A stretch of 44,480 nucleotides of DNA from Corallococcus carmarthensis (GTDB taxonomy: Bacteria; Myxococcota; Myxococcia; Myxococcales; Myxococcaceae), in the NCBI RefSeq assembly GCF_003611695.1, contig NZ_RAWE01000066.1, positions 1 through 44,480 on the forward strand. Reading direction: 5' to 3'. Numbering within the stretch: position 1 is the first letter of the stretch; every line of letters begins with the position of its first letter. The notes below the pieces were generated by a model, which ran no database searches, was not told the origin of the DNA, and was given only the letters and a program-made list of their open reading frames with translations. The position numbers and the translations under genes are program-made. This document shows positions 1 through 8,966 of the stretch, piece by piece.

Positions 1-425
1 TTCGCGTACACCCCCGCCGGCACCGCCGCCGGCTCCGCCAGCACCACCCGCTTGAGCCCCTTCAGGTCCGCGGGCCCCGCGACCTTCACCTTCGAATCCG
101 CCGGCACCACCACCACCAGCCGGTTCGACAGCAGGTCCACCCGCGAGCCTGGCTGCACGAGCCCCACCCGGTCCACCAGGTCCAGCTTCGCCTCGTCAGC
201 GGAGAGGAAGGCATCCGCTGGGGCACCCGCGACCACCTGACGTGCCAGGTCACTCGACGCCCCGAAGGCGAACCGCACCCGGTGCCCCGACGCCTGCTGG
301 AACGCGGGCGCGAGCGCCTGGAGCGCATCCGTGGTGCTCGCCGCCGCGAACACCAGCACCTCCTCCGCCCGCGCCGACGACACCGTCACCCACGCCAGCA
401 GCAGCCCCCACCATGCACTTCGCAT
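1..425 (-). CDS. modA: Molybdate ABC transporter substrate-binding protein, 3' part cut off
   Basis: Periplasmic binding protein that would deliver molybdate to a ModBC transporter. The reading frame starts at ATG (423-425) and runs off the left edge, leaving about 141 residues. A short signal peptide (MRSAWWGLLLAWVTVSSARA) is followed by EEVLVFAAASTTDALQALAP, the typical ModA N-terminus, then FAFGASSDLARQV and GAPADAFLSADEAKLD, which form the oxyanion-binding half. The rest of the protein and any modBC genes lie outside the window. It is divergent from the MarR gene with an 88-base gap. Family assignment is from motif recognition; specificity for molybdate over tungstate or another oxyanion cannot be judged from this part. 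Confidence 0.85.
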   Translation of the reverse strand, partial: MRSAWWGLLLAWVTVSSARAEEVLVFAAASTTDALQALAPAFQQASGHRVRFAFGASSDLARQVVAGAPADAFLSADEAKLDLVDRVGLVQPGSRVDLLSNRLVVVVPADSKVKVAGPADLKGLKRVVLAEPAAVPAGVYA

Positions 426-477
426 CGCGCGCTCCTCCCGCCCCCGGCCCCGCCGGAGGTCCTCGCGAGCCTACAAG

Positions 478-506
478 TTGACCCGCACGCACCCCGCCGC
501 TAATGA
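478..506 (+). promoter_or_regulatory. Candidate sigma-70-type promoter for the MarR gene
   Basis: TTGACC (478-483) is followed after exactly 17 bases by TAATGA (501-506). The -35 matches consensus at five of six positions; the -10 is weak. Transcription would begin near 512-514, right at the GTG chosen as MarR start, so the mRNA would be leaderless or translation would begin at the ATG at 568. Confidence 0.35.
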
Positions 507-513
507 ATACTCT

Positions 514-1011
514 GTGTCACGGAATATCCATAAAGAGGATGAAGCGCTCGCGAAGGACGTCGACCGCATGCAGGAGCTGATGTTCTCGCTCGGCCGGCGG
601 CGTTCGCTCCGTGACCCCATCGCCAGCACGTGCGAGCAGCTCCAGTTCACGCCGCCCCAGGTGCATGCCCTGCTGTGGCTGGGCCTGGACGGCTCGCTCA
701 CCATGGGCGAGCTGGCCAAGCGGCTGGGCGTCACGGAGAAGACCGTCACCGGCGTCGTGGACCGACTGGAGCGCGAGGGCCACATCCAGCGCGAACGCGG
801 AGAGACCGACCGGCGCGTCGTGCGCTGCCGCCTCACCGACAAGGGCAAGCAGACCTTCGCCAAGCTCGACCGCTCCATGCACCGCGCGATGGGCGTGGTG
901 ATGGGCATGCTCGACCCCGAGGACCGCCAGGCCCTCTTCCGCGTCCTGGAGAAGGTGCTCAGCAAGCTGGACACTCCCGCCGCGCCGGACGCCCCCGCGT
1001 CAGGAACCTGA
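514..1011 (+). CDS. MarR-family transcriptional regulator
   Basis: Winged-helix repressor or activator of 165 residues. The winged-helix core is clear: FTPPQVHALLWLGLDGSLTM (helices before the recognition element), GELAKRLGVTEKTVTGVVDR (helix-turn-helix), then the wing GHIQRERGETDRRVVRCRLT with the MarR signature DRR, and a C-terminal dimerisation helix. The start is ambiguous. GTG at 514 retains the full first helix (EDEALAKDVDRMQELM), but the first codons have low third-position GC. ATG at 568 has a weak AAGGA ten bases upstream. It is divergent from modA, which may be its target by position, but there is no direct evidence. It ends convergent with the YdcF-like gene. Confidence 0.85.
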   Translation: MSRNIHKEDEALAKDVDRMQELMFSLGRRRSLRDPIASTCEQLQFTPPQVHALLWLGLDGSLTMGELAKRLGVTEKTVTGVVDRLEREGHIQRERGETDRRVVRCRLTDKGKQTFAKLDRSMHRAMGVVMGMLDPEDRQALFRVLEKVLSKLDTPAAPDAPASGT

Positions 1012-1016
1012 AGCCT

Positions 1017-1649
1017 TCAGCGCCCGTCCGGTGCCCGCGCCCACAACAGGCGCGGGTGCAGGAGCAGCGCGAACGCCTCGCGCACCGTCCAGTACGCCCG
1101 GTCCCGCGCGCGCATCCGCCCCGCGATGGGCGCCGGACTCGTGGCCACCTCCAGCCCCTCGCGCCGGAAGCACTGCCGCGCGCGCAGCAGGTGATACGGG
1201 TCGGAGACCACCACCACCCGGCGCGCCCCGCGCTCCCGCAGCACGCGCGCGCTGAACCGCGCGTTGCCTTCCGTGGAGTGGCTGTCCTCCTCCAGCACGC
1301 ACGCGGACGCGGGCACGCCCGCCGCCACCGCCAGCTCGCGCATCACGCGCGCCTCGGATGGCGGATGGGTGCCCACGCCGCCGGACAACAGCAGCCAGGG
1401 CGCCACGCCCCGGTGGTACAGCGCCGCCGCCTGCTCCACGCGCGCCATCAACGCACCGGACGGCACACCGCCCGGCAGCACCCGCGCGCCCAGCACCACC
1501 AGCGCGTCCGCTTCACCCACGTGCTCGCGGCGGCCGAAGCGGTCCACCCACCAGGCCAGCCCGAACACACCGCCCGTGAGCACGCCCGCGCAGAGGAGCA
1601 CCGCCCGGCGCGCACGTCCGGGTCGGGGAAGGAGGGCAAGGGGCCGCAC
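1017..1649 (-). CDS. YdcF/SanA-like DUF218 membrane protein
   Basis: Small inner-membrane protein with one N-terminal transmembrane helix (AVLLCAGVLTGGVFGLAWWV) and a DUF218 domain. Visible motifs are ADALVVLGARV at the domain start, LLLSGGVG, SHSTEGNARF and VVVVSDPYHLLRARQCF, in the family order. The family is linked to envelope integrity and vancomycin sensitivity (SanA), but its reaction is not settled. GTG at 1649 was chosen because codons upstream look non-coding; an in-frame ATG at 1697 is the alternative. It is convergent with the MarR gene, and both stop codons lie inside the palindrome CTGAAGCCTTCAG (1008-1020). Confidence 0.78.
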   Translation of the reverse strand: MRPLALLPRPGRARRAVLLCAGVLTGGVFGLAWWVDRFGRREHVGEADALVVLGARVLPGGVPSGALMARVEQAAALYHRGVAPWLLLSGGVGTHPPSEARVMRELAVAAGVPASACVLEEDSHSTEGNARFSARVLRERGARRVVVVSDPYHLLRARQCFRREGLEVATSPAPIAGRMRARDRAYWTVREAFALLLHPRLLWARAPDGR

Positions 1650-1870
1650 CGGCGAGAACCTAGTCCTGCACCGGACATCGCGCTGCCCCGGATACATCTT
1701 CACCCAGGCACTGTGTCGGCGATAACAGGTTTCGCAGTGTTCGGGCCGGCGGACGACCCGGTGAATTGTCGCGATGCGTATCGCCCGGAGTGGGGTCTCA
1801 CGACACAATGCGAAATATGACCCGGCCGGGGTCCGCGTCGAACCCGGAGCGGCCGGTGGGAGGCATACGG

Positions 1871-2437
1871 ATGGATGTCAAAGGCGTCGCATTCCTGGCA
1901 CGGCAGACCATGGCGGTGCAGGCCTTCGGCGAACCGGCATGGAAGACCTTCCTCGCGGAGCAGGCGAAGCGGGACCCCATCTTCGGACAGCTCATCATGC
2001 CCGTGTCGCGCATCCCGGCGGAGGCCTTCCTCCGCCTCAACGAGGCGTTCACCCAGCGCTTCTACGGCGGCGACACCAAGGCCTACTGGCAATACGGCAT
2101 CAAGTCCGCCGAGTACGCGCTGGGCCAGGGCCAGCTCAAGACGATGTTCGGCAAGGACGACTTCCGCCGCTTCGCCCTGTTCACGCCCGGCATCTGGAAG
2201 GGCTACTTCACCGAAGGCGAGCTGACCGCGCAGCTGCAGGGCAACACCGTGGAGCTGCGCATCACCGGCGTGCCCCGGCCGCACGTCTACTTCGAGCTCG
2301 CCGTGATGGGCTTCGCCGCCGGCGGCCTCGCGTACCTGAGCGGCCGCAAGGAAATCCACCACGAGGTCATCAAGGGCTTCAGCAAGGGGGACCTGGAGGT
2401 CCTCTACCGCTTCACCCTGCCCACCGCCGCCCCGTAG
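1871..2437 (+). CDS. DUF2378-like (TIGR02265-like) myxobacterial protein
   Basis: A 188-residue cytoplasmic protein starting MDVKGVAFLARQTMAVQAFG. GGGAGG lies about ten bases before ATG 1871, which favours this start over upstream in-frame codons. The pattern of an N-terminal helix pair, RIPAEAFLRLNEAFTQRFYG and GDTKAYWQYGIKSAEYAL, then a C-terminal beta region, resembles the DUF2378 paralogous family that is expanded in myxobacteria. Its biochemical role is unknown. It stands alone, convergent with the exonuclease-phosphatase gene five bases away. The family call is from recollection of the pattern, not a search. Confidence 0.7.
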   Translation: MDVKGVAFLARQTMAVQAFGEPAWKTFLAEQAKRDPIFGQLIMPVSRIPAEAFLRLNEAFTQRFYGGDTKAYWQYGIKSAEYALGQGQLKTMFGKDDFRRFALFTPGIWKGYFTEGELTAQLQGNTVELRITGVPRPHVYFELAVMGFAAGGLAYLSGRKEIHHEVIKGFSKGDLEVLYRFTLPTAAP

Positions 2438-2441
2438 GGAC

Positions 2442-3338
2442 TCAGGGCGCCGCGGCGGCCGTCACGGCCGGAGCCGCGCCGGCGGGAGCCACGACAGGCG
2501 TGGGCGCGGGCTCAAGCCGCAGGTCCGCCACCACCGGGTAGTGGTCGGACACGCCCACGCGCAGCACGCGCGTGGACACCGGGGTGAAGGCACCGCACGC
2601 CATCACGTAGTCGATGCGCAGCGACGGCAGGAACAGCGGCATCGGGTAGGTGCCCGTCCCGTCGGCGCGGGTGACGCGCGCCACGTCCTGGAGCTGGCGG
2701 CGCAACAGGCGCACCGGGCGCGAGTCCGGGTCGTCGTTCAGGTCCCCCATCAAGAGCCGGGGCCTGGGGTCCTTCGCCAGCAGCTGGGAGATGAAGGCGC
2801 TCTGGCGCACGCGCGCCGCGCCGTTGAAGGGCCGGCGGATGAGGTGCGTGGCGTAGACGCTCACCTCGCGCCCGTCCACGTCCAGCACGGCGTGCGCCAG
2901 CGTGCGCGGCTCCGCGCCCTTCGGCGTGGGCAGCGGGTACTGCGCCAGGGACTCCAGCGGGTAGCGCGACAGCAGCGCGATGCCGTACGCGCCGCCGTAC
3001 AGCCGCGTGGTGCCGAAGTGCGCGCGGTACTTCAGGCCGGTGAGCGCCGACAGCCGCTCCACCTGGTCCTCGCCGTGCGCGCGCGTGGAGCCCACGTCCA
3101 CCTCCTGCAGCGCGACGACGTCCGGCCCTTCCTTGCGGATGACCTCCGCCACCTGCTCCAGCCCCTTCAGGCCGGACTGGATGTTGAAGGTCATCACCCG
3201 CAGGGCGCCCGGGTCGCGCTTGGGGGCCGCGGCGACGGGCGTGGTGCCCGAGGACAGGGTGGGACGCACCGCGGAACCGGAGGCACAGGCCAGCGATCCC
3301 GCGACGAACAATGCGGTCAGGAGGGGGCTTGGTCGCAT
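2442..3338 (-). CDS. Endonuclease/exonuclease/phosphatase-family lipoprotein
   Basis: Exported phosphodiesterase-fold enzyme of 298 residues. It begins with a lipoprotein-type signal (MRPSPLLTALFVAGSLACAS). The catalytic fold is complete: LRVMTFNIQSG (metal-site Asn), DVVALQEVD (metal Glu), VYATHL, LLMGDLNDDPDS (Asp/Asn pair) and GVSDHYPVVADL (the SDH catalytic histidine). Substrate cannot be told from the sequence; DNA, phospholipid or other phosphodiesters are possible. A Pro/Ala-rich tail (PAPTPVVAPAGAAPAVT) ends it. Two adjacent ATG codons start the frame; the second is used here. It sits downstream of the MYXO-CTERM gene on the same strand. Confidence 0.85.
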   Translation of the reverse strand: MRPSPLLTALFVAGSLACASGSAVRPTLSSGTTPVAAAPKRDPGALRVMTFNIQSGLKGLEQVAEVIRKEGPDVVALQEVDVGSTRAHGEDQVERLSALTGLKYRAHFGTTRLYGGAYGIALLSRYPLESLAQYPLPTPKGAEPRTLAHAVLDVDGREVSVYATHLIRRPFNGAARVRQSAFISQLLAKDPRPRLLMGDLNDDPDSRPVRLLRRQLQDVARVTRADGTGTYPMPLFLPSLRIDYVMACGAFTPVSTRVLRVGVSDHYPVVADLRLEPAPTPVVAPAGAAPAVTAAAAP

Positions 3339-3395
3339 CAAGGGGGGCGATGGTAGGCCGCCCGCCCTCGCGCTGTCGTCCCGCCTCCCGGGGCA

Positions 3396-3412
3396 CGGCT
3401 GGAGAGCAGCCG
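3396..3412 (-). terminator. Weak terminator-like hairpin after the MYXO-CTERM gene
   Basis: CGGCTG and CAGCCG form a perfect 6-bp stem with a GAGAG loop, between the end of the MYXO-CTERM gene and the start of the phosphodiesterase gene. There is no T-run, so it may only slow the polymerase or be incidental. Confidence 0.3.
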
Positions 3413-3427
3413 GGCGCCCAGTCCGGT

Positions 3428-4066
3428 TCAGCCCTGGCGGGACTGACGGCGGCGGCGCGCGGCCAGCGCCACGAACACGGCGATGAGCGCCGCGGGAGCG
3501 CCGGTGGTGGCCACGGAGCAGCCGCCGCCGTCGTCATTGCCCTCATTGGGGCTGGGGTCCTTGCCGCCGGTGATGACGACATCCAGCGTGGCGTTGCCGT
3601 GCGCGTCCCCCGTGGCGGCGGTGTCGCCGTTCACGGAGTTGCCCGCGGCGTACACCTTGAGCGTGCCGTTGGTGGCCGGGGCCACCAGCGAGAAGTCGAA
3701 GCGCGCCGAACCGCTGGCGAAGGCCTTGGGCAAGGAGTGCGTGAGCTCGCCGTTCAACAGCTTCGTGCCCGAGCCCGCGGTCAGCGACGCGCCGTCCACG
3801 CCGCCCGTGGCCACGTTCATGCCCGCCTTCACGCCCGGGCCGCCGGTGATGACCAGCGAGTACTGGCCCGTCTGGCCCGCGGTCAGCGCCGTGGGACCTT
3901 CCAGCGTCACGGTGGGGGTGCTCGCCCCGCCGCCGTGGCAGCCGGACGCGGTGCAGGACACGCTCTGCTTGCCGCTGCGCCCGCTCATGCCGGTGGAGTT
4001 GGCGAACGCGGAGCCCGCGACAAGGCACACCGCGACCGCGCCGATGGACGGAAGAAAGGACCGCAT
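3428..4066 (-). CDS. MYXO-CTERM-anchored protein with choice-of-anchor V-like N-terminus
   Basis: Secreted surface protein of 212 residues. It has a signal peptide (MRSFLPSIGAVAVCLVAGSA), then NSTGMSGRSGKQSVSCTASG followed by CHGGG, a Cys/His cluster seen in choice-of-anchor V / reelin-like proteins, then a beta-rich domain. The C-terminus is a textbook MYXO-CTERM signal: GGGCSVATTG, a hydrophobic helix, then RRRRQ. Known biology of that signal is processing at the Cys and surface anchoring. An excellent AGGAGGT lies seven bases before the ATG. The CTASGCH spacing does not give a CxxCH haem site. Function is unknown. Confidence 0.85.
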   Translation of the reverse strand: MRSFLPSIGAVAVCLVAGSAFANSTGMSGRSGKQSVSCTASGCHGGGASTPTVTLEGPTALTAGQTGQYSLVITGGPGVKAGMNVATGGVDGASLTAGSGTKLLNGELTHSLPKAFASGSARFDFSLVAPATNGTLKVYAAGNSVNGDTAATGDAHGNATLDVVITGGKDPSPNEGNDDGGGCSVATTGAPAALIAVFVALAARRRRQSRQG

Positions 4067-4186
4067 GGGACGAACCTCCTGGGGGGAAATCAGGAAAGAC
4101 GAGAAGAGGTCCCCTTGTAGCGCAGCGCGGCGAGGAGTGCAGCAGGCGACACTCCCCTGTGACGCGGGGGCCAGGCGTACCGCGCC

Positions 4187-4882
4187 CTACAGCCAGGCGA
4201 AGGCGTCGTGGAGCGCCTTCTGGCCGCCGTGCTCCAGCACCTGGCCGTGGCAGACGACGACGCGCTCCACGTCCCACTTCAGCGCACGCTGAATGGAGGC
4301 GCGCGTGGCCTCCTTGTCCTTCATGAGCAGGCGCTCGAGGACCGTGGGCGCCAGCCGTTTCCAGGCGCGGTTGGCCTTGAGGTACAGGCGCAGGGCCCAG
4401 GAGTCCGCGTGGTGGAAGTGGAAGGCCAGGTCGGTGACGAGCAGCGTGCGGCTGGGCCGGTGGAAGAAGAGGAACTCGTTCACCCGGGGCATGCCGCGGA
4501 TGTGCATCTGGTCCAGCACGGGAGCCCAGGCGGGGTCGGGCGTGTCGTCCAGCTCCTGGTCGATCCTGAGCGCCGGCCGCTTCGCGCGCAGCCCCGCGGG
4601 CGCCACCACCCGGGCGTCAGGGAAGGCCGCGGACCAGTCCGGCAGGTTCAGGTGGTGGAAGAGGTTGGGGGCCACGAGGAAGCGCACCGGCCCCAGCGCC
4701 TCCACGGCGGCCCGCCGCTCCGGGGTGAAGGCGACGGGCGAGTGCACCCACAGCCCGCCGTCCGGCAGGCGGAGGACCGTCATGCGCCCTCCCAGGTCCA
4801 GCCCTCCCACGGAGAAGGCGGCGTCGAACACGTGGACATCGTCGGCGAGCTGGCGGGGCGCGGCGTCAGGGGGCGTGGGCAT
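4187..4882 (-). CDS. DUF4336 protein, metallo-beta-lactamase-like fold
   Basis: A 231-residue cytoplasmic protein with the DUF4336 layout: ADDVHVFDAAF near the N-terminus, MTVLRLPDGGLWVHSP, ALGPVRFLVAPNLFHHLNLP, FPDARVVAPAGL, then NEFLFFHRPSRTLLVTDLAF and VERVVVCHGQVLEHGG at the end. The order resembles a reduced metallo-beta-lactamase fold with His residues at FHHL and CHG, but no full HxHxDH motif is present, so catalysis is uncertain. ATG 4882 is preceded by AGAGGA at good spacing; an upstream ATG at 4903 is less likely. It is divergent from proS. Confidence 0.75.
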   Translation of the reverse strand: MPTPPDAAPRQLADDVHVFDAAFSVGGLDLGGRMTVLRLPDGGLWVHSPVAFTPERRAAVEALGPVRFLVAPNLFHHLNLPDWSAAFPDARVVAPAGLRAKRPALRIDQELDDTPDPAWAPVLDQMHIRGMPRVNEFLFFHRPSRTLLVTDLAFHFHHADSWALRLYLKANRAWKRLAPTVLERLLMKDKEATRASIQRALKWDVERVVVCHGQVLEHGGQKALHDAFAWL

Positions 4883-4942
4883 GGCGGGTCCTCTTCCAAG
4901 CATGGCCGACGTCCTGGGGACGCGTCAGGCCTCGGTCCGGCG

Positions 4943-4971
4943 TTGATTTCCTGAACATCCCATCGTAGGCA
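4943..4971 (+). promoter_or_regulatory. Candidate promoter for proS
   Basis: TTGATT (4943-4948), 17 bases, TAGGCA (4966-4971) in the 127-base gap before proS. The leader would be about 32 bases. The -10 is a poor match, so this is tentative. Confidence 0.3.
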
Positions 4972-5009
4972 ACCCCCCTCTTTCCATCCCCAAGCAAGGT
5001 GCCCAGCAC

Positions 5010-6443
5010 ATGGCCGAGAAGCTCACGCCCCGCGAGAAGGGCTTTTCCGAGTGGTACGTCGACCTGGTCCAGAAGGCGAAGCTCGCCGACTACTCGGACG
5101 TGAAGGGCTGCATGGTCATCCGTCCCAACGGCTACGCGCTGTGGGAGAACATCCAGCGGGTGATGGACAAGATGTTCAAGGACACGGGCGTGAAGAACGC
5201 CTACTTCCCGCTGCTCATCCCGGAGAGCTACCTCAAGAAGGAAGCCGAGCACGTGGAGGGCTTCAACCCGCAGCTGGCGGTCGTCACGCACGCGGGCGGC
5301 CAGAAGCTGGAGGAGCCGCTGGTCATCCGGCCCACGTCGGAGACCATCATCAACCGCAGCTTCTCCAAGTGGATCCAGAGCTACCGCGACCTGCCCCTGC
5401 TGGTGAACCAGTGGGCCAACGTGATGCGCTGGGAGATGCGCACGCGCCTGTTCCTGCGCACCACGGAGTTCCTCTGGCAGGAGGGCCACACCTGCCATGA
5501 GACGGAGGCGGACGCGGAGGAGCGCACGCTGCAGATGCTGGAGGTCTACCGCACGTTCGCGGAGGACTACATGGCCATGCCCGTGCTGCCGGGGCGCAAG
5601 TCGGAGTCGGAGAAGTTCGCCGGCGCGCTGCGCACGTACAGCATCGAGGCCATGATGCAGGACAAGAAGGCGCTCCAGGCGGGCACCAGCCACAACCTGG
5701 GCCAGAACTTCGCCAAGGCCTTCGACACCACGTTCCAGGGCCGCGACGGCCGCGTGCACCACGTGTGGCAGACGTCGTGGGGTTCGTCCACGCGCCTCAT
5801 CGGCGGGCTCATCCTCACGCACTCGGATGACTCGGGCCTCATCGTGCCGCCGAAGATCGCCGCCACGCACGTGGTCATCATCCCCATCGTGGGCAAGGCG
5901 ACGGACGTGGAGAAGACGCAGGTGCTGGAGAAGTCGCACGCGCTGGCCGCGGACCTGCGCAAGGCGGGCCTGGGCGTGGTGGTGGACGACGACGAGAGCA
6001 AGGGCCCGGGCTTCAAGTACAACGAGCACGAGCTCATCGGCACGTGTCTGCGCATCGAGCTGGGGCCCAAGGACCTGGCCAAGGGTTCGTGCGTGATGGT
6101 GCGCCGCGACCTGCGCCAGAAGGAGTTCGTGCCGCTGGACGAGGCCGCCGCCAAGGCCCAGACGATGCTGGACCAGATGCAGAAGGACCTGTTCCAGAAG
6201 GCGAAGGACTTCCGCGACTCGCACACCTTCGAGGTCAACTCCTACGAGGAGATGAAGGCGCGCGCGGAGGACGGCTTCCTGCTGGCGCACTGGGACGGCG
6301 ACCCGAAGACGGAGGCGCGCATCAAGGAGGAGACGGGCCTCACCACCCGCTGCCGCCCGTTCAGCCTCAAGCAGGAGCCGGGCAAGTGCGTGATGACCGG
6401 CAACCCGTCGCAGGGCCGCATCGTGTTCTCCAAGGCGTACTGA
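5010..6443 (+). CDS. proS: Prolyl-tRNA synthetase, archaeal/eukaryote-like type 3
   Basis: Charges tRNA-Pro with proline for translation. At 477 residues it is the short form without the editing insertion of the usual bacterial enzyme. Class II motifs are visible: [20 protein letters not shown] (motif 1 area), [40 protein letters not shown] (motif 2), and [20 protein letters not shown] (motif 3). The anticodon-binding domain begins near [14 protein letters not shown]. The C-terminal zinc-like domain ends [18 protein letters not shown] with the terminal Tyr typical of this type. An AAGG stretch lies upstream of the ATG, and a strong terminator follows. Many delta-proteobacterial lineages carry this form. 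Confidence 0.96.
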   Translation: MAEKLTPREKGFSEWYVDLVQKAKLADYSDVKGCMVIRPNGYALWENIQRVMDKMFKDTGVKNAYFPLLIPESYLKKEAEHVEGFNPQLAVVTHAGGQKLEEPLVIRPTSETIINRSFSKWIQSYRDLPLLVNQWANVMRWEMRTRLFLRTTEFLWQEGHTCHETEADAEERTLQMLEVYRTFAEDYMAMPVLPGRKSESEKFAGALRTYSIEAMMQDKKALQAGTSHNLGQNFAKAFDTTFQGRDGRVHHVWQTSWGSSTRLIGGLILTHSDDSGLIVPPKIAATHVVIIPIVGKATDVEKTQVLEKSHALAADLRKAGLGVVVDDDESKGPGFKYNEHELIGTCLRIELGPKDLAKGSCVMVRRDLRQKEFVPLDEAAAKAQTMLDQMQKDLFQKAKDFRDSHTFEVNSYEEMKARAEDGFLLAHWDGDPKTEARIKEETGLTTRCRPFSLKQEPGKCVMTGNPSQGRIVFSKAY

Positions 6444-6477
6444 GGAAGTCCCGGCGCGCGTTCATCGCGCCGCGCCC

Positions 6478-6515
6478 GCGGGGCTGGGAGGCGACTCCCG
6501 GCCCCGCTGTCTTTT
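6478..6515 (+). terminator. Intrinsic terminator of proS
   Basis: A 13-bp stem (6478-6490 with 6495-6507, one G-T wobble) has the four-base loop GCGA and is followed by TGTCTTTTC. A second perfect hairpin, CGGCGCG/CGCGCCG (6452-6472), lies just before it. The cyclase gene ends convergently at 6523, so both genes may use it. Confidence 0.75.
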
Positions 6516-6522
6516 CAGCCTG

Positions 6523-7764
6523 TCAGCTCGCCGCGAGCAGGCCGCGCTTCCTGGGCAGGAAGGTGGCCACCGGCTCCGGCTTGCCCGCGACGGGCAGCGG
6601 GGCGGCGGCCTCGAAGTCGAAGCTGTCCAGACAGCGCTCACGCGTGGCTTGGGAGACGAGCACCGCGGCGCCGACCTTCTTCGTCAGGCCCTCGATGCGG
6701 CTGGCCAGGTTCACCGCGTCGCCGATGACGGTGTATTCGCGGCGCTGTTCGCTGCCCACGGCGCCCACCACCACGCGGCCGGTGTGCACGCCCACGCCGA
6801 TGTTGAGGGGAAATTCGCCCCGGGCGGCGCGCTCCTGGTTGAGCGTGTCCAGCGCCTCCAGCATGGCCAGCGCGCACGACACGGCGGCGGCCGGGTGGCC
6901 GGGCTGATCCAGGGGCGCGCCGAAGTACGCGAGGATGCCGTCGCCCATGAACTTGTCGAGCGTGCCGCCGTGGCGGAACACCACCTCCACCATGCGCGAC
7001 AGGTACTCGTTGAGCAGCGCCACCACCTGGGGGCTGTCCATCCGGTCCGACAGCGAGGTGAAGCCGCGGATGTCGGAGACGAGCAGCGTCACCTCGCGGT
7101 GCTCGCCGGCCTCGCCATCCGTGCCCTTCTCCGAGATGCGCCGCGCGACCTCCGGGGAGAAGAAGCGGCCCAGCCGCTCGCGCTGCATCTCCTCGCGCAC
7201 CACGTCCGTCACCAGCCCCAGCACCGTGCGGCTGATGAAGAAGGCCACCGACGACGCGAGCACCATCACCAGCACCAGGCCGGGCAGGAACTCGGAGGCG
7301 GGCAGCCCCGCGCCCAGCGTCAGCATGGCCACCGCGGCGATGCCCAGCGCCGTGGCCGCCGCGACGATGAGCCGCGACAGCGTCACCATGGACACGATGA
7401 CCACCAGCACCAGGTACACACCCATGGTGAGCAGCGCGATGGCCACGCCGTTGGCGGAGCCCCGGATGGACCACTCCTGCAGGAAGTAGATGAGCGGCAT
7501 GTCCAGCAGCGCCACGCCCAGCGCCGGCCGCCGCAGCAGGTCCGGCACCCGGCGCGCGCCCGCCCACAGCAGCAACGCCAGCACGATGTAGCCGCCCAGC
7601 ACGCCGCGCGACACGTTCCAGTCATCCAGCACGGCCAGCGCCAGCCACGCCGCGGTCGCGCCCATGCGCGTCACATTGAGCCAGGAGCCGACGTCCGCGC
7701 GCCATTCGTCCAGGCGCCTTTGCAGGGTGGACTCGACACGAAAGCGAGAAAGCAGGGACCGCAT
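6523..7764 (-). CDS. Membrane-bound class III adenylate cyclase
   Basis: Makes cyclic AMP at the inner membrane. About five or six hydrophobic helices fill residues 35-180, followed by a linker helix ([20 protein letters not shown]) and a cyclase homology domain at about 222-385. Metal-binding Asp231 (SDIRGF) and Asp275 (FMGDG) are present. Lys271 and Asp349 (VIGDAVN) are the adenine-specifying pair, and Asn352 and Arg356 (NLASR) are the transition-state residues, so it should be active on ATP. No HAMP or sensory domain other than the membrane part is evident. It is divergent from the YdjM-like gene and convergent with proS. Confidence 0.92.
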   Translation of the reverse strand: MRSLLSRFRVESTLQRRLDEWRADVGSWLNVTRMGATAAWLALAVLDDWNVSRGVLGGYIVLALLLWAGARRVPDLLRRPALGVALLDMPLIYFLQEWSIRGSANGVAIALLTMGVYLVLVVIVSMVTLSRLIVAAATALGIAAVAMLTLGAGLPASEFLPGLVLVMVLASSVAFFISRTVLGLVTDVVREEMQRERLGRFFSPEVARRISEKGTDGEAGEHREVTLLVSDIRGFTSLSDRMDSPQVVALLNEYLSRMVEVVFRHGGTLDKFMGDGILAYFGAPLDQPGHPAAAVSCALAMLEALDTLNQERAARGEFPLNIGVGVHTGRVVVGAVGSEQRREYTVIGDAVNLASRIEGLTKKVGAAVLVSQATRERCLDSFDFEAAAPLPVAGKPEPVATFLPRKRGLLAAS

Positions 7765-7834
7765 GTATCAGGGAGGCTACCCCACGCGCGGAGCCCTCTC
7801 CAGGCAGGGTCCCCCTGCGTTAGGGTCCTGGCGC

Positions 7835-8377
7835 ATGGCGAGCATCGGGCACGTGGCGGTGGGCATGGCGCTGGGGCGTTTCGAGGCGGGGGCGGGTGCA
7901 CCCTGGCGGCGGCGGGTGGCGGAGATGGCGTTCCTGTCGCTGCTCGCCCTGCTGCCGGACGCGGACGTGGTGGCGTTCGCGCTGCGCATCCCCTACGCGG
8001 CGACGTGGGGACACCGCGGTGCGTCGCACTCGTTCGTCTTCGCGGCGGGGGTCGCGCTCGCGGTGGCGGCGCTGGCCCGGTGGAAGGGGGAGCCCGCCAC
8101 GCGCTGGGGCCTGCTGGCGCTCGTGGCGGTGGGCAGCCACGGCATCCTGGACACGCTCACGGACGGCGGGCTGGGCGCGGCCCTCTTCTGGCCCTTCTCC
8201 AACGCGCGCATCTTCGCCCCGGTGCGGCCGCTGCCGGTGGCGCCCATTGGCGCGGGCATGCTGTCCGCGCGCGGGCTGTACGTGAGCGGCGTGGAGTTCC
8301 TCGTGTTCCTGCCCGCGTGGCTCTACGCCCTGTGGCCCCGGAAGGCGCGCGCGGCACGGAGCGTCCAGGTTCCCTGA
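7835..8377 (+). CDS. YdjM-like metal-dependent hydrolase, membrane protein
   Basis: A 180-residue integral membrane protein of the YdjM (PF04307) type. The metal-ligand pattern is intact: H6 near the N-terminus, PDAD (41-44), HRGASH (60-65) and SHGILDTLTDGG (from 101), separated by hydrophobic helices. Family members are induced in some bacteria by DNA damage, but no LexA site is seen here. ATG 7835 was chosen because the upstream codons overlap the divergent cyclase promoter and look non-coding. It is 28 bases upstream of thpR on the same strand, possibly a two-gene operon. Confidence 0.82.
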   Translation: MASIGHVAVGMALGRFEAGAGAPWRRRVAEMAFLSLLALLPDADVVAFALRIPYAATWGHRGASHSFVFAAGVALAVAALARWKGEPATRWGLLALVAVGSHGILDTLTDGGLGAALFWPFSNARIFAPVRPLPVAPIGAGMLSARGLYVSGVEFLVFLPAWLYALWPRKARAARSVQVP

Positions 8378-8405
8378 AGCGGGTCTTCCAGGAGGTCTTC
8401 TCACG

Positions 8406-8960
8406 ATGCGCCTGTTCACCGCCGTCACGCTGGGAGACGCCCTCACCGCCGAAGCCGAGCGGGGCATCGAGCGCCTGCGCGCCCTCGCCCCGGACGCGAA
8501 GTGGGTGCGGGTGGAGGGCGTGCACCTGACGCTGCTGTTCCTGGGGGACGTGGACGAAGGCCGCCTGCCGGAGCTGCGCGACGCACTGGAGCCGGTGGGG
8601 CTGTACCACGCGCCGTTCGTGCTGTCGGTGGCGGGAGGCGGGACGTTCGGTCCGCCGTCCCACCCGCGCGTGCTCTGGGCGGACGTGCGCGGGGACATCG
8701 CGGCGCTGAAGGCGCTCCAGGCGGACGTGGCCCGCGCACTGGAGCCCCTGGGCTTCACGTCCGAACATCCCGAGTACACCGCGCACCTGACGCTGGCCCG
8801 CGCGAGGCCTCCACGCGGGGACGCGGCGCTGGCGGCGTGTGCTCGCGAGCTGCAGGGCGCGTCGTGGGGCGAGGGGCGCGTGGACCGGTTGGTGCTGTTC
8901 GAGAGCACGCGCGGCCACTACGTGCCGCGGCTGGAGGTGCTGTTGGAGCGCGACGCGTGA
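8406..8960 (+). CDS. thpR: RNA 2',3'-cyclic phosphodiesterase
   Basis: Two-histidine (2H) phosphoesterase that opens 2',3'-cyclic phosphates on RNA ends; formerly called 2'-5' RNA ligase LigT. At 184 residues it has the usual length. Both catalytic motifs are present: HLTL at 40-43 and HLTL at 127-130, each in a typical setting (VRVEGVHLTLLFLGDV and HPEYTAHLTLARAR). The N-terminus MRLFTAVTL is also typical. AGGAGGT lies ten bases before the ATG. It follows the YdjM-like gene and ends convergently, six bases from the sensor kinase gene. Confidence 0.93.
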   Translation: MRLFTAVTLGDALTAEAERGIERLRALAPDAKWVRVEGVHLTLLFLGDVDEGRLPELRDALEPVGLYHAPFVLSVAGGGTFGPPSHPRVLWADVRGDIAALKALQADVARALEPLGFTSEHPEYTAHLTLARARPPRGDAALAACARELQGASWGEGRVDRLVLFESTRGHYVPRLEVLLERDA

Positions 8961-8966
8961 AACGCC

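Noticed and set aside
1008-1020. Operator at the palindrome CTGAAGCCTTCAG
   Set aside because: It spans the two convergent stop codons (TGA on each strand), so simple coding constraint explains it; it is too short for a terminator.
3955-3985. Haem-binding CxxCH site in the MYXO-CTERM protein
   Set aside because: The residues are CTASGCH, four residues between the cysteines, which is not a c-type haem motif.
4866-6290. Long minus-strand open frame (474 codons) antisense to proS
   Set aside because: Very high third-position GC keeps antisense frames open. Its product is low-complexity His/Arg/Leu/Val without motifs, whereas proS is beyond doubt.
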